A stretch of 64,000 bases of DNA from an uncultured Bacillota bacterium (GTDB taxonomy: Bacteria > Bacillota_I > Bacilli_A > RFN20 > CAG-631). Numbering within the stretch: the first letter of the stretch is position 1; the number at the start of each line of letters is the position of its first letter. The position numbers and the translations under genes are program-made. Location of the stretch: assembly GCA_902491575.1 (NCBI GenBank), contig CABUID010000004.1, forward strand, positions 1-64,000. The letters run 5' to 3'. Below are positions 1 through 7,461 of this stretch, piece by piece. Under the pieces are notes generated by a model, which was not told the DNA's origin, made no database searches, and saw nothing but the letters and a program-made list of their open reading frames with translations.

Positions 1-236
1 TCAAATTAATTTATTTTTTTCTCTTTTTTTGTCTCACATCATTTACAACTTAACAATATGAATGGTCTTAAAGAAACTGCTAAAGAAATAAAAAAGAATT
101 TAAAAACATATATTTAAAGACTTGCCTGCTGAATAAGTAGGCATTTTCTTTATATGGTATTATCAATTAAAGGAGGTGGTGCTTAATGAATGTGCGAAGA
201 ATCAATTCTAATAACAAATAGGAGGAGTAAAAATAG
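1..236. other. Gene-poor leader with phage-like scraps
   Basis: No complete gene is visible. A 19-codon open stretch at 58-117 (begins MNGLKETAKE) resembles the start of a phage or plasmid polyvalent-protein domain such as LPD29, but it is too short to assign. A second mini-ORF at 186-221 (MNVRRINSNNK) sits behind a strong AAAGGAGGTGG ribosome site at 169-179 and ends in the ribosome site of the next gene, so it could be a leader peptide for the istA fragment. Both calls are weak inference. Confidence 0.25.
123..150 (+). terminator. Rho-independent terminator
   Basis: An 8-bp stem (TGCCTGCT paired with AGTAGGCA, one G.U pair) with a 5-nt loop is followed by TTTTCTT. It would end transcription from whatever lies left of the window edge, before the istA fragment. 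Confidence 0.6.
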
Positions 237-791
237 ATGTTAGGAATTGAACAATTTAAAAAATTACAGGAATTAAAAGAACTAGGTCTTTCAAAATTGA
301 AGGTATCTGAAAAATTAAATTTGTCCTATAAAACAGTTTGTAACTGGTGGGATAGGGATAAGGAATTTTTCTATTCATTTCAAAAAGAACATGAATTTAT
401 ACTTGATAATTACAGGCAATATATTATTGAAATATTAAAGATTTGTCCTCAAATAAACAATACAGTTTTATTAAATAGGATAAAAGAGGATTTTCCAGAT
501 TTTGAAATACCCACTTCAACTTTCTTTAGATATGTTAAAAAAGTAAGGGAACAAACAGGCTTAATAAAACCACCAAGGAAATTTATATTAAGAGAACAGA
601 CTGAACCAGGATATGAATCACAAGTTGATTTTGGTCAATATGTGATGCAAACAGCCTATAAAAGAAATGTTAGAATTTATTTCTTTTGTATGACTTTATC
701 TTATTCAAGAATGAAGTTTGATAGAGCAATACGTTGTGGTGACGGAACGGGAGAAAGTGTTTATAATAGCCGAGACCTAATATTCATATAG
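237..791 (+). pseudogene. IS21-family transposase IstA, 5' fragment
   Basis: The N-terminal part of an IS21-type transposase. Residues about 10-45 form the helix-turn-helix (ends SYKTVCNWWDRD), and QVDFGQY near residue 131 carries the first catalytic Asp of the DDE integrase core. Family members run to roughly 400-500 residues, but homology here stops near residue 163 (about base 727). The last ~21 codons read into unrelated, more GC-rich DNA and end at a stop. A matching 3' piece of an istA gene lies at about 2693-2890 and a decayed istB at 4204-4639, so this is probably one end of a single interrupted element. The ribosome site AGGAGG is at 220-225. Confidence 0.8.
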
Positions 792-910
792 GAGCATTAT
801 TTTAAATCATGTAGAAATTTTCTATAAAATGCAGAATGCTATAATTTTTGAATTTTTAAGTCTAAAACAATCATTTTAAACAAAGTTTCAAACTTGTAAT
901 TCCAAAACTT

Positions 911-938
911 TTGACAATTTGTTTTTTGTGAGTATAAT
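911..938 (+). promoter_or_regulatory. Consensus sigma-A promoter for the first ATPase
   Basis: TTGACA at 911-916 and TATAAT at 933-938 are both perfect hexamers, separated by 16 bp. The downstream gene has AGGAGG at 955-960 and an ATG at 967. This suggests strong constitutive expression of the ATPase independent of the broken transposase upstream. Confidence 0.8.
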
Positions 939-966
939 ATTAGGTAAGGAAAGTAGGAGGTTAACT

Positions 967-2196
967 ATGACGGAACTTATAAATCGCCCCGAATATTTAA
1001 AGCAGCTTATACAAAATAAAGATGTTGATTTAGTTAAAATAATTACAGGAATTCGTAGATGTGGTAAATCTTCATTATTGGATTTGTTTCATCAATATCT
1101 TTTGCAAAATGGTGTTGCAGATGAAAACATCATCCATATGAATTTGGAATCTTTGCGTTATCGTAATCTCTCCGACTATCTTAGTTTTTATGACTATGTA
1201 AGCGAATGCATACCAAAAAATGGAAAAACTTATTTGATATTTGATGAATTGCAAGCTGTCGAACATTGGGAGAAAGCAATCGAGTCTTTCCGACTTGATT
1301 TTAATGTAGATATATATATTACCGGCTCAAATGCGTATTTACTATCTACGGAATTTTCCACACTTCTTACCGGAAGGTATGTAGAAATTCGTATGTTGCC
1401 ATTATCCTTCAAAGAGTTTTTAAACTTTTATAATTTTGACACAGCTGTCACAATGGAAGAAAAGTTTCAAAAATATTTACAGTTTGGAGGAATGCCTATT
1501 CTTAGAGAATATCAATTTCATGAGGCAAGAAGTAATCAAGCTCTTGATGGTATATATTCCACGGTTGTACTAAAAGATATTTTGCAACGTAATAGCCAAG
1601 CAGATCAAATAATGCTAAATAAAATCGTGATGTTTCTTTGTTCGAATATCGGTAGTATCACTTCACCTAACAGTATTGGAAATGTTTTATCCGATGAGGG
1701 GGATTTAAAAAAAGAAAAAGGAAAGAATGTAGCGGGCAAAACGGTAAATAAATACATTGATATGTTACACAGTGCTTTTATTTTTTATTCGGTAGGAAGA
1801 TATGATGTAAAAGGTAAACAATTACTAAAAACATTGGGAAAGAATTATATCATCGATATGGGATTTCGTAATATGTTACTTGGTTATCGTGATGCCGATA
1901 GAGGTCATATCATAGAAAACATCGTATTTTTGGAATTAATTAGACGAGACTATCGTGTGTATATTGGCAAGGTCGGAGAAACAGAAGTGGATTTTGTTGC
2001 TGAAAAACCAAGTGAGAAACTATATATTCAAGTTACAGAGAGTATGCAATCACAAGAAACACGAGAACGAGAACTAAGACCGCTACGTATGATATCGGAT
2101 AATTATGAAAAGATTGTATTGTCAATGGATAGAAACTATATAAAATCTTATGATGGTATCAAGGCGTTGAATTTGATTGATTGGTTGTTATTATAA
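967..2196 (+). CDS. AAA+ ATPase with DUF4143-type C-terminal domain
   Basis: A 409-residue ATP-binding protein of the AAA_14/DUF4143 type. Walker A is GIRRCGKSS (about 28-36), Walker B is YLIFDEL (about 89-95), and a sensor-like ITGSN follows. The C-terminal third carries E-x-EVDFVAE...YIQVT, the pattern of a PD-(D/E)XK nuclease-like fold. The reaction carried out by this family is not known to me; members are often found in accessory DNA. The ATG at 967 is preferred over upstream starts because AGGAGG lies 6 nt before it. The gene is complete, has its own consensus promoter, and sits inside the interrupted IS21 element. No membrane segment is seen, so it is probably cytoplasmic. Confidence 0.85.
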   Translation: MTELINRPEYLKQLIQNKDVDLVKIITGIRRCGKSSLLDLFHQYLLQNGVADENIIHMNLESLRYRNLSDYLSFYDYVSECIPKNGKTYLIFDELQAVEHWEKAIESFRLDFNVDIYITGSNAYLLSTEFSTLLTGRYVEIRMLPLSFKEFLNFYNFDTAVTMEEKFQKYLQFGGMPILREYQFHEARSNQALDGIYSTVVLKDILQRNSQADQIMLNKIVMFLCSNIGSITSPNSIGNVLSDEGDLKKEKGKNVAGKTVNKYIDMLHSAFIFYSVGRYDVKGKQLLKTLGKNYIIDMGFRNMLLGYRDADRGHIIENIVFLELIRRDYRVYIGKVGETEVDFVAEKPSEKLYIQVTESMQSQETRERELRPLRMISDNYEKIVLSMDRNYIKSYDGIKALNLIDWLLL

Positions 2197-2228
2197 GAAA
2201 TAAAAAATTAAATACAAAATTACAAACG

Positions 2229-2258
2229 AAGCATTTGCTGAAAGGTCAGTGCTTTTTT
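2229..2258 (+). terminator. Probable terminator after the ATPase
   Basis: An imperfect stem (GCATT...AGTGC with inner pairs and one mismatch) is followed by a run of seven T. It lies 33 nt after the ATPase stop codon. Confidence 0.5.
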
Positions 2259-2288
2259 TGTACTCAAAATAAGATATAGGAGGATAAA

Positions 2289-2692
2289 ATAAGGTTAATA
2301 AACAAACTGTTTAAATTAAGAGATAAGCCACAAAATAAAACGATAGGTAGTACTTACTCATTTTTTATGGGTGGTTCAAGTGCAGGTGAATCGGTAACAG
2401 AACGAAGTGCCATGCAAATGACTGCTGTGTATTCATGTGTTCGAATACTAGCTGAAGCAGTAGCAGGACTTCCACTTCATTTTTATAAGTACAACGAAGA
2501 TGGTTCAAAAAGTAAAGCGATAGACAAGGGACTATATCATTTGTTACATGATGAACCAAATAAAGAAATGAGTTCATTCGTTTTTAGAGAAACATTAATG
2601 ACTCATTTACTACTTTGGGGAAATGCCTATGCACAAATTATAAGAAATGGTAAAGGCGAGATTACTGCTTGATATCCTTTAATGTCAAGCAA
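2289..2692 (+). pseudogene. HK97-type phage portal protein, N-terminal fragment
   Basis: The open frame encodes the characteristic start of a tailed-phage portal: SAMQMTAVYSCVRILAEAV and later LLLWGNAYAQIIRNGKGE. An ideal AGGAGG (2278-2283) is followed 5 nt later by ATA at 2289 in frame with INKLFKLRDKPQN, so the start codon appears to have changed from ATG to ATA. The frame is stopped by TGA at 2670 just before YPLM, which normally continues the protein. Beyond about 2692 the DNA is istA, not portal. Only about one third of the gene is present, and no capsid, protease or terminase neighbours exist. Confidence 0.8.
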
Positions 2693-4150
2693 GATAATGA
2701 TCCGTCTACAAAAGGTAAAGTTGAAAAGATAGTTGATTTTGCGAAACATCAATTTTTGGATGGGAGAATTTATTATGGCTTAGATAGATTAAATCAAGAA
2801 TTTATTGATTGGCTTGCTCATGAAGGAAACGGAATGATTAATGATACGACCAAAAAGTCTCCTCGTGAATTATTCAAAAAGAGTAAACAAGATATAAAAA
2901 AGTTGCTCACTTATATTGATAAAAATTGCTCAAAATGCGGAGCGGTTTGTATAGAAGGGCCAAAATGGTGCGGTAAAACTTGGACTTCTGCGTTTCACTC
3001 TAATAGTGAGTTTTTAGTTGGCGATCCTATGAATAACTTTTCAAATAGACAGCTTGCGGAATTAAATCCTTCTTTAATTTTACAGTGGGAAACGCCTCGT
3101 ATGATTGATGAATGGCAAGAAGTTCCATCTATTTGGGATGCAACACGTGCTGAGGTGGATAAGCGCCATAAAAAAGGGCAAATAATTTTAACAGGTTCAT
3201 CCACTCCTAAAACAAAAGGTATTATGCATACTGGTTCTGGAAGAATTGTCAGACTTCGAATGAATACGATGTCATTATACGAATCAGGTGATTCATCAGG
3301 AAAAGTAAGTTTAAAAGAACTTTGTAATAACAATTTGACTATGCAAATGCTTGAAGAGGTCTCTCTTGAAAAACTTGCGACTTATATTGTTCGTGGTGGT
3401 TGGCCAGAAAACATTTCAGTAGATGACAGAAAAGCTCACTTGATGCCAAGAGCATATATGGAAAATGTCATAAGTGAGGATTTGAATAACCTTGATGATG
3501 GTATAGAATATGATAAGCACAAAACTGCGTTGCTTCTTAGGTCACTTGCAAGAAATGAATCTACAACTGTATCAGATTCCTCTTTGCTGAAAGATATCAT
3601 AGAAAAGGATAATGAATCAATGAGTAGAAACACGATTGCAAAATATCTTGATGCCTTAAGTCGTTTGTTTATCTTTAATAATCAAATGCCTTTTTCTCCA
3701 AATCTTCGTTCATCATTAAGAGTAAAACAATCAGAAAAAAGACATTTTTCAGATCCCGCAATGGCTTGTGCTTTATTAAATATTACACCTGAAAAATTAC
3801 TCGGAGATTTAAACACTTTTGGTTTTTTGTTTGAAGGATTGGTAGAACGTGATTTATCTATTTATGCTCAATCTTTCGGTGCAAAATTATTCCATTATCA
3901 AGATTATAAAGGGAATGAAATTGATGCTGTTATTGAACTTGAAAATGGCGATTGGTGTGCATTTGAAATAAAACTTGGAGCAAAGAAAATTGATGAAGGA
4001 GCTGAAAACTTGATTAAAGTTTGCAAGAATATTGAAGACAACGGAGGGAAAGCCCCTAAAATTAAGTGCGTAATATGTGGCCTTTCAAATGCAGCATATC
4101 AAAGACTTGATGGTGTTTTTGTTGTCCCCATTACTGCTTTAAAGAACTAG
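2669..4150 (+). CDS. IstA C-terminal piece fused to a DUF4143 ATPase
   Basis: An open frame of 493 codons with a chimeric origin. Residues about 9-72 (DNDPSTKGKVEK...GNGMINDTTKKSPREL) are the C-terminal part of an IS21 IstA transposase. From about residue 76 the frame becomes a DUF4143-type ATPase: GAVCIEGPKWCGKTW (Walker A, 91-105), LILQWETPRMIDEWQ (Walker B, 136-150), ILTGSSTP, and a PD-(D/E)XK-like end with GNEIDAVIELENGDW and AFEIK. The only in-frame upstream start is TTG 2669, inside portal DNA. ATG 2834 with a weak GAAGGAAACGG site is an alternative that trims most of the IstA part. It is a different subfamily from the ATPase at 967. Whether the fused protein is made is unknown. Confidence 0.7.
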   Translation: MISFNVKQDNDPSTKGKVEKIVDFAKHQFLDGRIYYGLDRLNQEFIDWLAHEGNGMINDTTKKSPRELFKKSKQDIKKLLTYIDKNCSKCGAVCIEGPKWCGKTWTSAFHSNSEFLVGDPMNNFSNRQLAELNPSLILQWETPRMIDEWQEVPSIWDATRAEVDKRHKKGQIILTGSSTPKTKGIMHTGSGRIVRLRMNTMSLYESGDSSGKVSLKELCNNNLTMQMLEEVSLEKLATYIVRGGWPENISVDDRKAHLMPRAYMENVISEDLNNLDDGIEYDKHKTALLLRSLARNESTTVSDSSLLKDIIEKDNESMSRNTIAKYLDALSRLFIFNNQMPFSPNLRSSLRVKQSEKRHFSDPAMACALLNITPEKLLGDLNTFGFLFEGLVERDLSIYAQSFGAKLFHYQDYKGNEIDAVIELENGDWCAFEIKLGAKKIDEGAENLIKVCKNIEDNGGKAPKIKCVICGLSNAAYQRLDGVFVVPITALKN

Positions 4151-4203
4151 TTGAAAGCTACTGGTGCAAAAATACAAAGAGTTGTTGGGTTAAACTTAAA
4201 AAT

Positions 4204-4639
4204 TGTACTGAACAGCATAAAAAAATTCTTAATCTACAGAATATTGCTAATGGAACAATTGATTTAAATAATGAAACGATATCTAATAAAGAATATCTAT
4301 ATAAGATATTACTTGAAGAAGTTAATACCAGAAATGCTAATAAACTTAAGGATGCTAAAACAAATAACATTTGATGAAACAAGAATTACAGATGGTCTTA
4401 ATTGGCAATATCTAAACTAAGAGAATTTGACTTTGTATTAAAGAAACAAAATAGATTAGTTGGAGTTGTTTATTAGAAAAAACATTACTCGCTTCAACAA
4501 TAGGAATAAATGCTCTAGAAAAAGATGCTAAGGTAATGTATCTTACACTAGATGATTTATTATTTGAAGCTAAACTAAAAAAGAAATGCTGAAATAATGT
4601 TCTGAACGCTGATCTTATTATCGTTGATGTGTGTTTTAC
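4204..4639 (+). pseudogene. Decayed IS21 helper ATPase (istB)
   Basis: Two segments in different frames match the IstB layout. Bases 4204-4374 read ILNLQNIANG then KEYLYKILLEEVNTRNANK, the usual N-terminal linker. Bases 4473-4639 read LLASTIGINALEKDAKVMY...DDLLFE and then LNADLIIVD, the region just after Walker A and around Walker B. The P-loop itself and the C-terminus are lost, and several stops and frame changes intervene. The position directly after an istA 3' fragment fits the istA-istB order of IS21 elements. The assignment rests on pattern recognition only. Confidence 0.5.
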
Positions 4640-5070
4640 CTAACACCCACTGAAGATGAACTAATTCAAATATAAGATGAATGTGGATACACATTTAATA
4701 GAGACATTAGAAAAAAGGCTTATGCAAGGTGCTCAAATTATATCACTAGCATAAGATAATAGATTCATCAGTTGGTTCAAACTTGCTTTCTTTTTAAGCC
4801 AAGCGATGAGCCTATTATCTCGTTTGAATCACGATACAAGTGTATATGAAGCTTTCTCAAAATTACTAACTTTTTATAAAAAGGGTAAGGGAAGTCAAAT
4901 CTCTACTCTACGCCTTGTTATATGGGACATTAGGCGAGGGTTTCGTGTGTAAAAATTATAGTTCAAACGGTATTCTCTCATTTCTGCATCAAATTTGAGA
5001 AAAAGATTTAATTATCTAAATGCCAAAAAATCTAAAAGCAAAAAGCCTAAAAATACCCTTATTTATTAAC
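4640..5070. other. Degenerate intergenic DNA
   Basis: No gene is supported. Short open stretches such as DECGYTFNRDIRKKAYARCS (near 4675) and PSDEPIISFESRYK (near 4800) look like broken coding DNA with many stops in every frame. I could not assign them. The end of the IS21 element may lie here, but I could not identify a terminal inverted repeat. Confidence 0.4.
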
Positions 5071-5104
5071 TTTCCCCTTAAAACGAGATAATATTTAAGG
5101 GAAA
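5071..5104. repeat. Inverted repeat upstream of fic, copy 1
   Basis: TTTCCCCTTAAA (5071-5082) and TTTAAGGGAAA (5094-5104) form a near-perfect dyad separated by 11 nt. The same motif recurs immediately after the fic stop codon (6176-6208). Here the dyad covers the likely promoter region (GATAAT at 5087-5092), so it could be an operator. Confidence 0.6.
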
Positions 5105-5126
5105 TATAATGATGTGAGGTGAAAAT

Positions 5127-6173
5127 ATGAGAGATTTCAATTATTCGTTAATTAGTAAAAACACATGGGATTCAGAGGTATTAGGTTATATAGCTGCTAT
5201 ATATAAAGAAGTTGGAAAGCAAGAAATGTATTTAAAACAAAGATCTGAAGAATTAGAAAAACTAGTTGAAATAGCTAAAATTCAAAGTACAGAAGCTTCA
5301 AACGCTATTGAAGGTATAGTTACAACTAATACAAGAATTAAGCAATTAGTTGAAGAAAAAACAACTCCTAAAAATAGGGCTGAAGAAGAAATTGCTGGAT
5401 ATCGTGACGTATTAAATATAATACACGAAAGTTTTGATGCAATTCCATTAACTCAAAATTTTATATTACAACTTCATAAGATTGTGTATAGTCATATGAA
5501 TAACCCTATGGCAGGTAGAACTAAGAATGTTCAAAATTATATATCTGCTACATATTCTGATAGTAAAGTTGAAGTATTATTCCCACCTCTTGATCCATTT
5601 GAAACACCAGCAGTACTTGATAGAATTTGTGAAGAATACAATAGAGTGATAGGGAATAATGAATTAGAACCATTAATTGCTATACCAGTGTTTATTCATG
5701 ATTTTTTATGTATTCACCCATTTAATGATGGAAATGGTAGAATGTCTAGATTGTTGACAACATTATTGTTGTATAGGAATGGATTCTATGTTGGTAAATT
5801 TATTTCATTAGAAGCTAAGATAGCAAAACATAAGGATTTATATTATGATGCACTAGGCGCTTCACAAGAAGGGTGGACAAAGGGAAATGATAATCCTGTT
5901 CCATTTATTAAGTACTTATTAAGTACAATTCTTGCTGCATATAAAGACTTTGAAGATAGATTTAAAATTATTGAAGAAAAACTACCTGTTATAGATACAG
6001 TAAGAAAAGCAGTGAATAATAAAATAGGATGGTTTACAAAACAAGATATAAGAGAATTATGCCCATCAATTAGCGTTAGTTCAATAGAAGGAGCATTAAG
6101 AAAATTAATTGAACTTGGTGAAATAAGACGTGAAGGCAATGGAAAGAATAACAAATATGTCAGATTAAAATAA
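5127..6173 (+). CDS. Fic-family protein, class II, with C-terminal winged helix
   Basis: A 348-residue Fic protein, presumably an AMP-transferase (AMPylase) acting on protein side chains. The active-site motif HPFNDGNGR is at 197-205. An N-terminal inhibitory helix carries SNAIEG at 58-63, which fits the class II (S/T)xxxE(G/N) rule, so autoinhibition is expected. A flap region around YISATYSDSK (138-147) precedes the core, and the last ~70 residues look like a winged helix, as in DNA-binding Fic proteins. The start follows GTGAGGTG. The gene is bracketed by two copies of an inverted repeat and followed by a terminator. A decayed relative lies at 10009-10434. The target is unknown. Confidence 0.9.
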   Translation: MRDFNYSLISKNTWDSEVLGYIAAIYKEVGKQEMYLKQRSEELEKLVEIAKIQSTEASNAIEGIVTTNTRIKQLVEEKTTPKNRAEEEIAGYRDVLNIIHESFDAIPLTQNFILQLHKIVYSHMNNPMAGRTKNVQNYISATYSDSKVEVLFPPLDPFETPAVLDRICEEYNRVIGNNELEPLIAIPVFIHDFLCIHPFNDGNGRMSRLLTTLLLYRNGFYVGKFISLEAKIAKHKDLYYDALGASQEGWTKGNDNPVPFIKYLLSTILAAYKDFEDRFKIIEEKLPVIDTVRKAVNNKIGWFTKQDIRELCPSISVSSIEGALRKLIELGEIRREGNGKNNKYVRLK

Positions 6174-6175
6174 AC

Positions 6176-6208
6176 TTTCCCTTAGGTTGCATATTAAATT
6201 AAGGGGAA
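6176..6208. repeat. Inverted repeat downstream of fic, copy 2
   Basis: TTTCCCTTA (6176-6184) and TTAAGGGGAA (6199-6208) form a dyad beginning 3 nt after the fic stop. It shares AACTTTCCC and AAGGG(G)AA with the upstream copy at 5071-5104. It could be the second end of a small mobile cassette or a duplicated operator. Confidence 0.6.
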
Positions 6209-6225
6209 TGCCTAAAAATAAGATT

Positions 6226-6255
6226 AAGCATCTATCATAATGGTAGGTGCTTTTT
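6226..6255 (+). terminator. Terminator after fic
   Basis: The stem GCATCTATC/GGTAGGTGC (9 bp with two G.U pairs, extended by A-T pairs) is followed by TTTTT. Confidence 0.7.
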
Positions 6256-6406
6256 GCTGAGGGTGCATGTATCAAATAGACTTACCTTACACATTAAAAA
6301 ATATATAGGTTTATACAAAGAAAATTGAGTAGATTTTTAAGTGTCAAACTTTTCGTATACTAAAACTAGGAGTTAATCTCTTGGTTTTTTTATTTTAAAT
6401 ACTATG

Positions 6407-6506
6407 TATAATAGTAATGAAGGAATGTTTATATAAAATATTAGGGCGTTTAACGCCCCTGCAAAAACCTTTACAGCTAGACTGTTATTAAGATCATTCC
6501 TTCACT
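6407..6506 (+). ncRNA. Candidate structured small RNA of unknown class
   Basis: TATAAT at 6407-6412 is a good -10 element, although no convincing -35 is seen. It is followed by a 10-bp closing stem, TGAAGGAATG (6418-6427) with CATTCCTTCA (6495-6504). Inside it is a GC-rich hairpin GGGCG-TTTAA-CGCCC (6444-6458), striking in such AT-rich DNA, and a stretch CCTTTACAGCTAGACTG. No ORF crosses it. Perfect long-range complementarity plus a nested hairpin suggests a selected RNA fold, perhaps a regulatory RNA of a mobile element. I do not recognise the family. Confidence 0.45.
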
Positions 6507-6888
6507 ATAGAAATAAGTTAACTGAGAGAATCTTTGACTCCCAACTTTTTCTTTTATGTAGGCATAGATTTAAGAAAAGGTTTTGAAACTATGTGATCAA
6601 GCTGTGAGCAAAAGATCTGTGAAGAAATAATCTATGGTGATAAAGTTCATTACAAATGTGAAGAATCAGACGATATCGATAAAATGATTAAGTAAATCTA
6701 ATGAATTAAGATGAAGGTGTTATTCATAAGGAGTAGCACTTTTTCTTTTATATTATTTGAAAGAAAAATCATAAAAAAGTTTTAATTACCAAAATTAATA
6801 TAAAAGTATATTGGTAAAATTTAGAAACTATGATAGACTTTAGTTAGAAGTTAAACATTATAAATATCTAAAAAGGGAGGGAGCACCT
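6507..6888. other. Intergenic stretch with coding debris
   Basis: No intact gene. A short open run around 6600-6697 encodes CEEIIYGDKVHYKCEE and then SDDIDKMIK before a stop, and looks like the tail of a lost gene; I cannot assign it. A terminator follows at 6714-6746. The rest is AT-rich without visible structure. Confidence 0.35.
6714..6746 (+). terminator. Probable terminator
   Basis: AAGGTGTTA pairs with TAGCACTTT (two G.U pairs) and is followed by TTTTCTTTT. It lies just after the coding debris at 6600-6697. Confidence 0.5.
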
Positions 6889-6963
6889 ATGGTTTTGAAT
6901 ATTCGTAGGTTAGTATATCAAATTTTTTGTGCACTCCTTTTGAGTATTTTTCTTTTTAATTAA
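6889..6963 (+). CDS. 24-residue hydrophobic mini-protein
   Basis: ATG at 6889 follows GGGAGGGAG and reads MVLNIRRLVYQIF and then CALLLSIFLFN before TAA. A basic start followed by a single hydrophobic segment is the general layout of small membrane toxins and leader peptides. The AAAAGGGAGGGAGCAC before the start is partly complementary to GTGCACTCCTTTT inside the ORF, so its mRNA could hide its own ribosome site. Type I toxin-like is one possibility, but there is no family match that I can name. Confidence 0.3.
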   Translation: MVLNIRRLVYQIFCALLLSIFLFN

Positions 6964-7017
6964 TGCACAAAAACTGCTTAATTAATTGCATTATTTATCA
7001 AATGGAGAAAATTTAAT

Positions 7018-7452
7018 ATGAAAAAAATAAAAAAATTACTTTGTTTATTTTGCAATTTGCTAGTGTTTTCTAGCTGTACAGTTGTCAATAATAAAAGTAA
7101 CACAAGTATTAGTCAAGAAAAAGTAAATATTCATTTTATTCAATATGATTTACAACAGTTTTATTTTAATGAAAAATCAGGATTTTGGGGTTATGATAAA
7201 ATCTTATGGGATATAAAAGTTGAATATGATTATAATTATTTTTTAACATATAATGAAGCTGAAAATATGATGGAAAAAAGTAATAAGTATATTCCACCTT
7301 TAAATGGGGATGGGTATTGGTCCTTTACAAGATTATATACATCTAAAAATTTAAGAGATGATGAGCGTGGAATACACTTAGAATTTAGTAATCAATTTAA
7401 TGATTGTTATTTAACACAGGATATGGAATTATATTATGGAATTTATGGATAG
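7018..7452 (+). CDS. Small secreted lipoprotein of unknown function
   Basis: A 144-residue protein with a lysine-rich start, a hydrophobic stretch and a lipobox ending FSSC at Cys20, so it is predicted to be lipid-anchored on the outer face of the membrane. The mature part is aromatic and charged with no motif that I recognise. It lies 9 nt upstream of the cysteine-peptidase-like gene, so the two are probably cotranscribed. The lipoprotein might be a partner, inhibitor or anchor of that peptidase; this is inference from context. It has a higher Asn/Tyr content than the core genes, as expected for accessory surface proteins. Confidence 0.65.
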   Translation: MKKIKKLLCLFCNLLVFSSCTVVNNKSNTSISQEKVNIHFIQYDLQQFYFNEKSGFWGYDKILWDIKVEYDYNYFLTYNEAENMMEKSNKYIPPLNGDGYWSFTRLYTSKNLRDDERGIHLEFSNQFNDCYLTQDMELYYGIYG

Positions 7453-7461
7453 GAGAAAGAA

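Noticed and set aside
4158..4382. A 74-codon minus-strand frame
   Set aside because: The plus strand here reads as decayed istB; the minus frame has no ribosome site or family.
5071..5104. Inverted repeat read as a terminator of the istB remnant
   Set aside because: No T run follows on either strand, and the same motif brackets fic on both sides.
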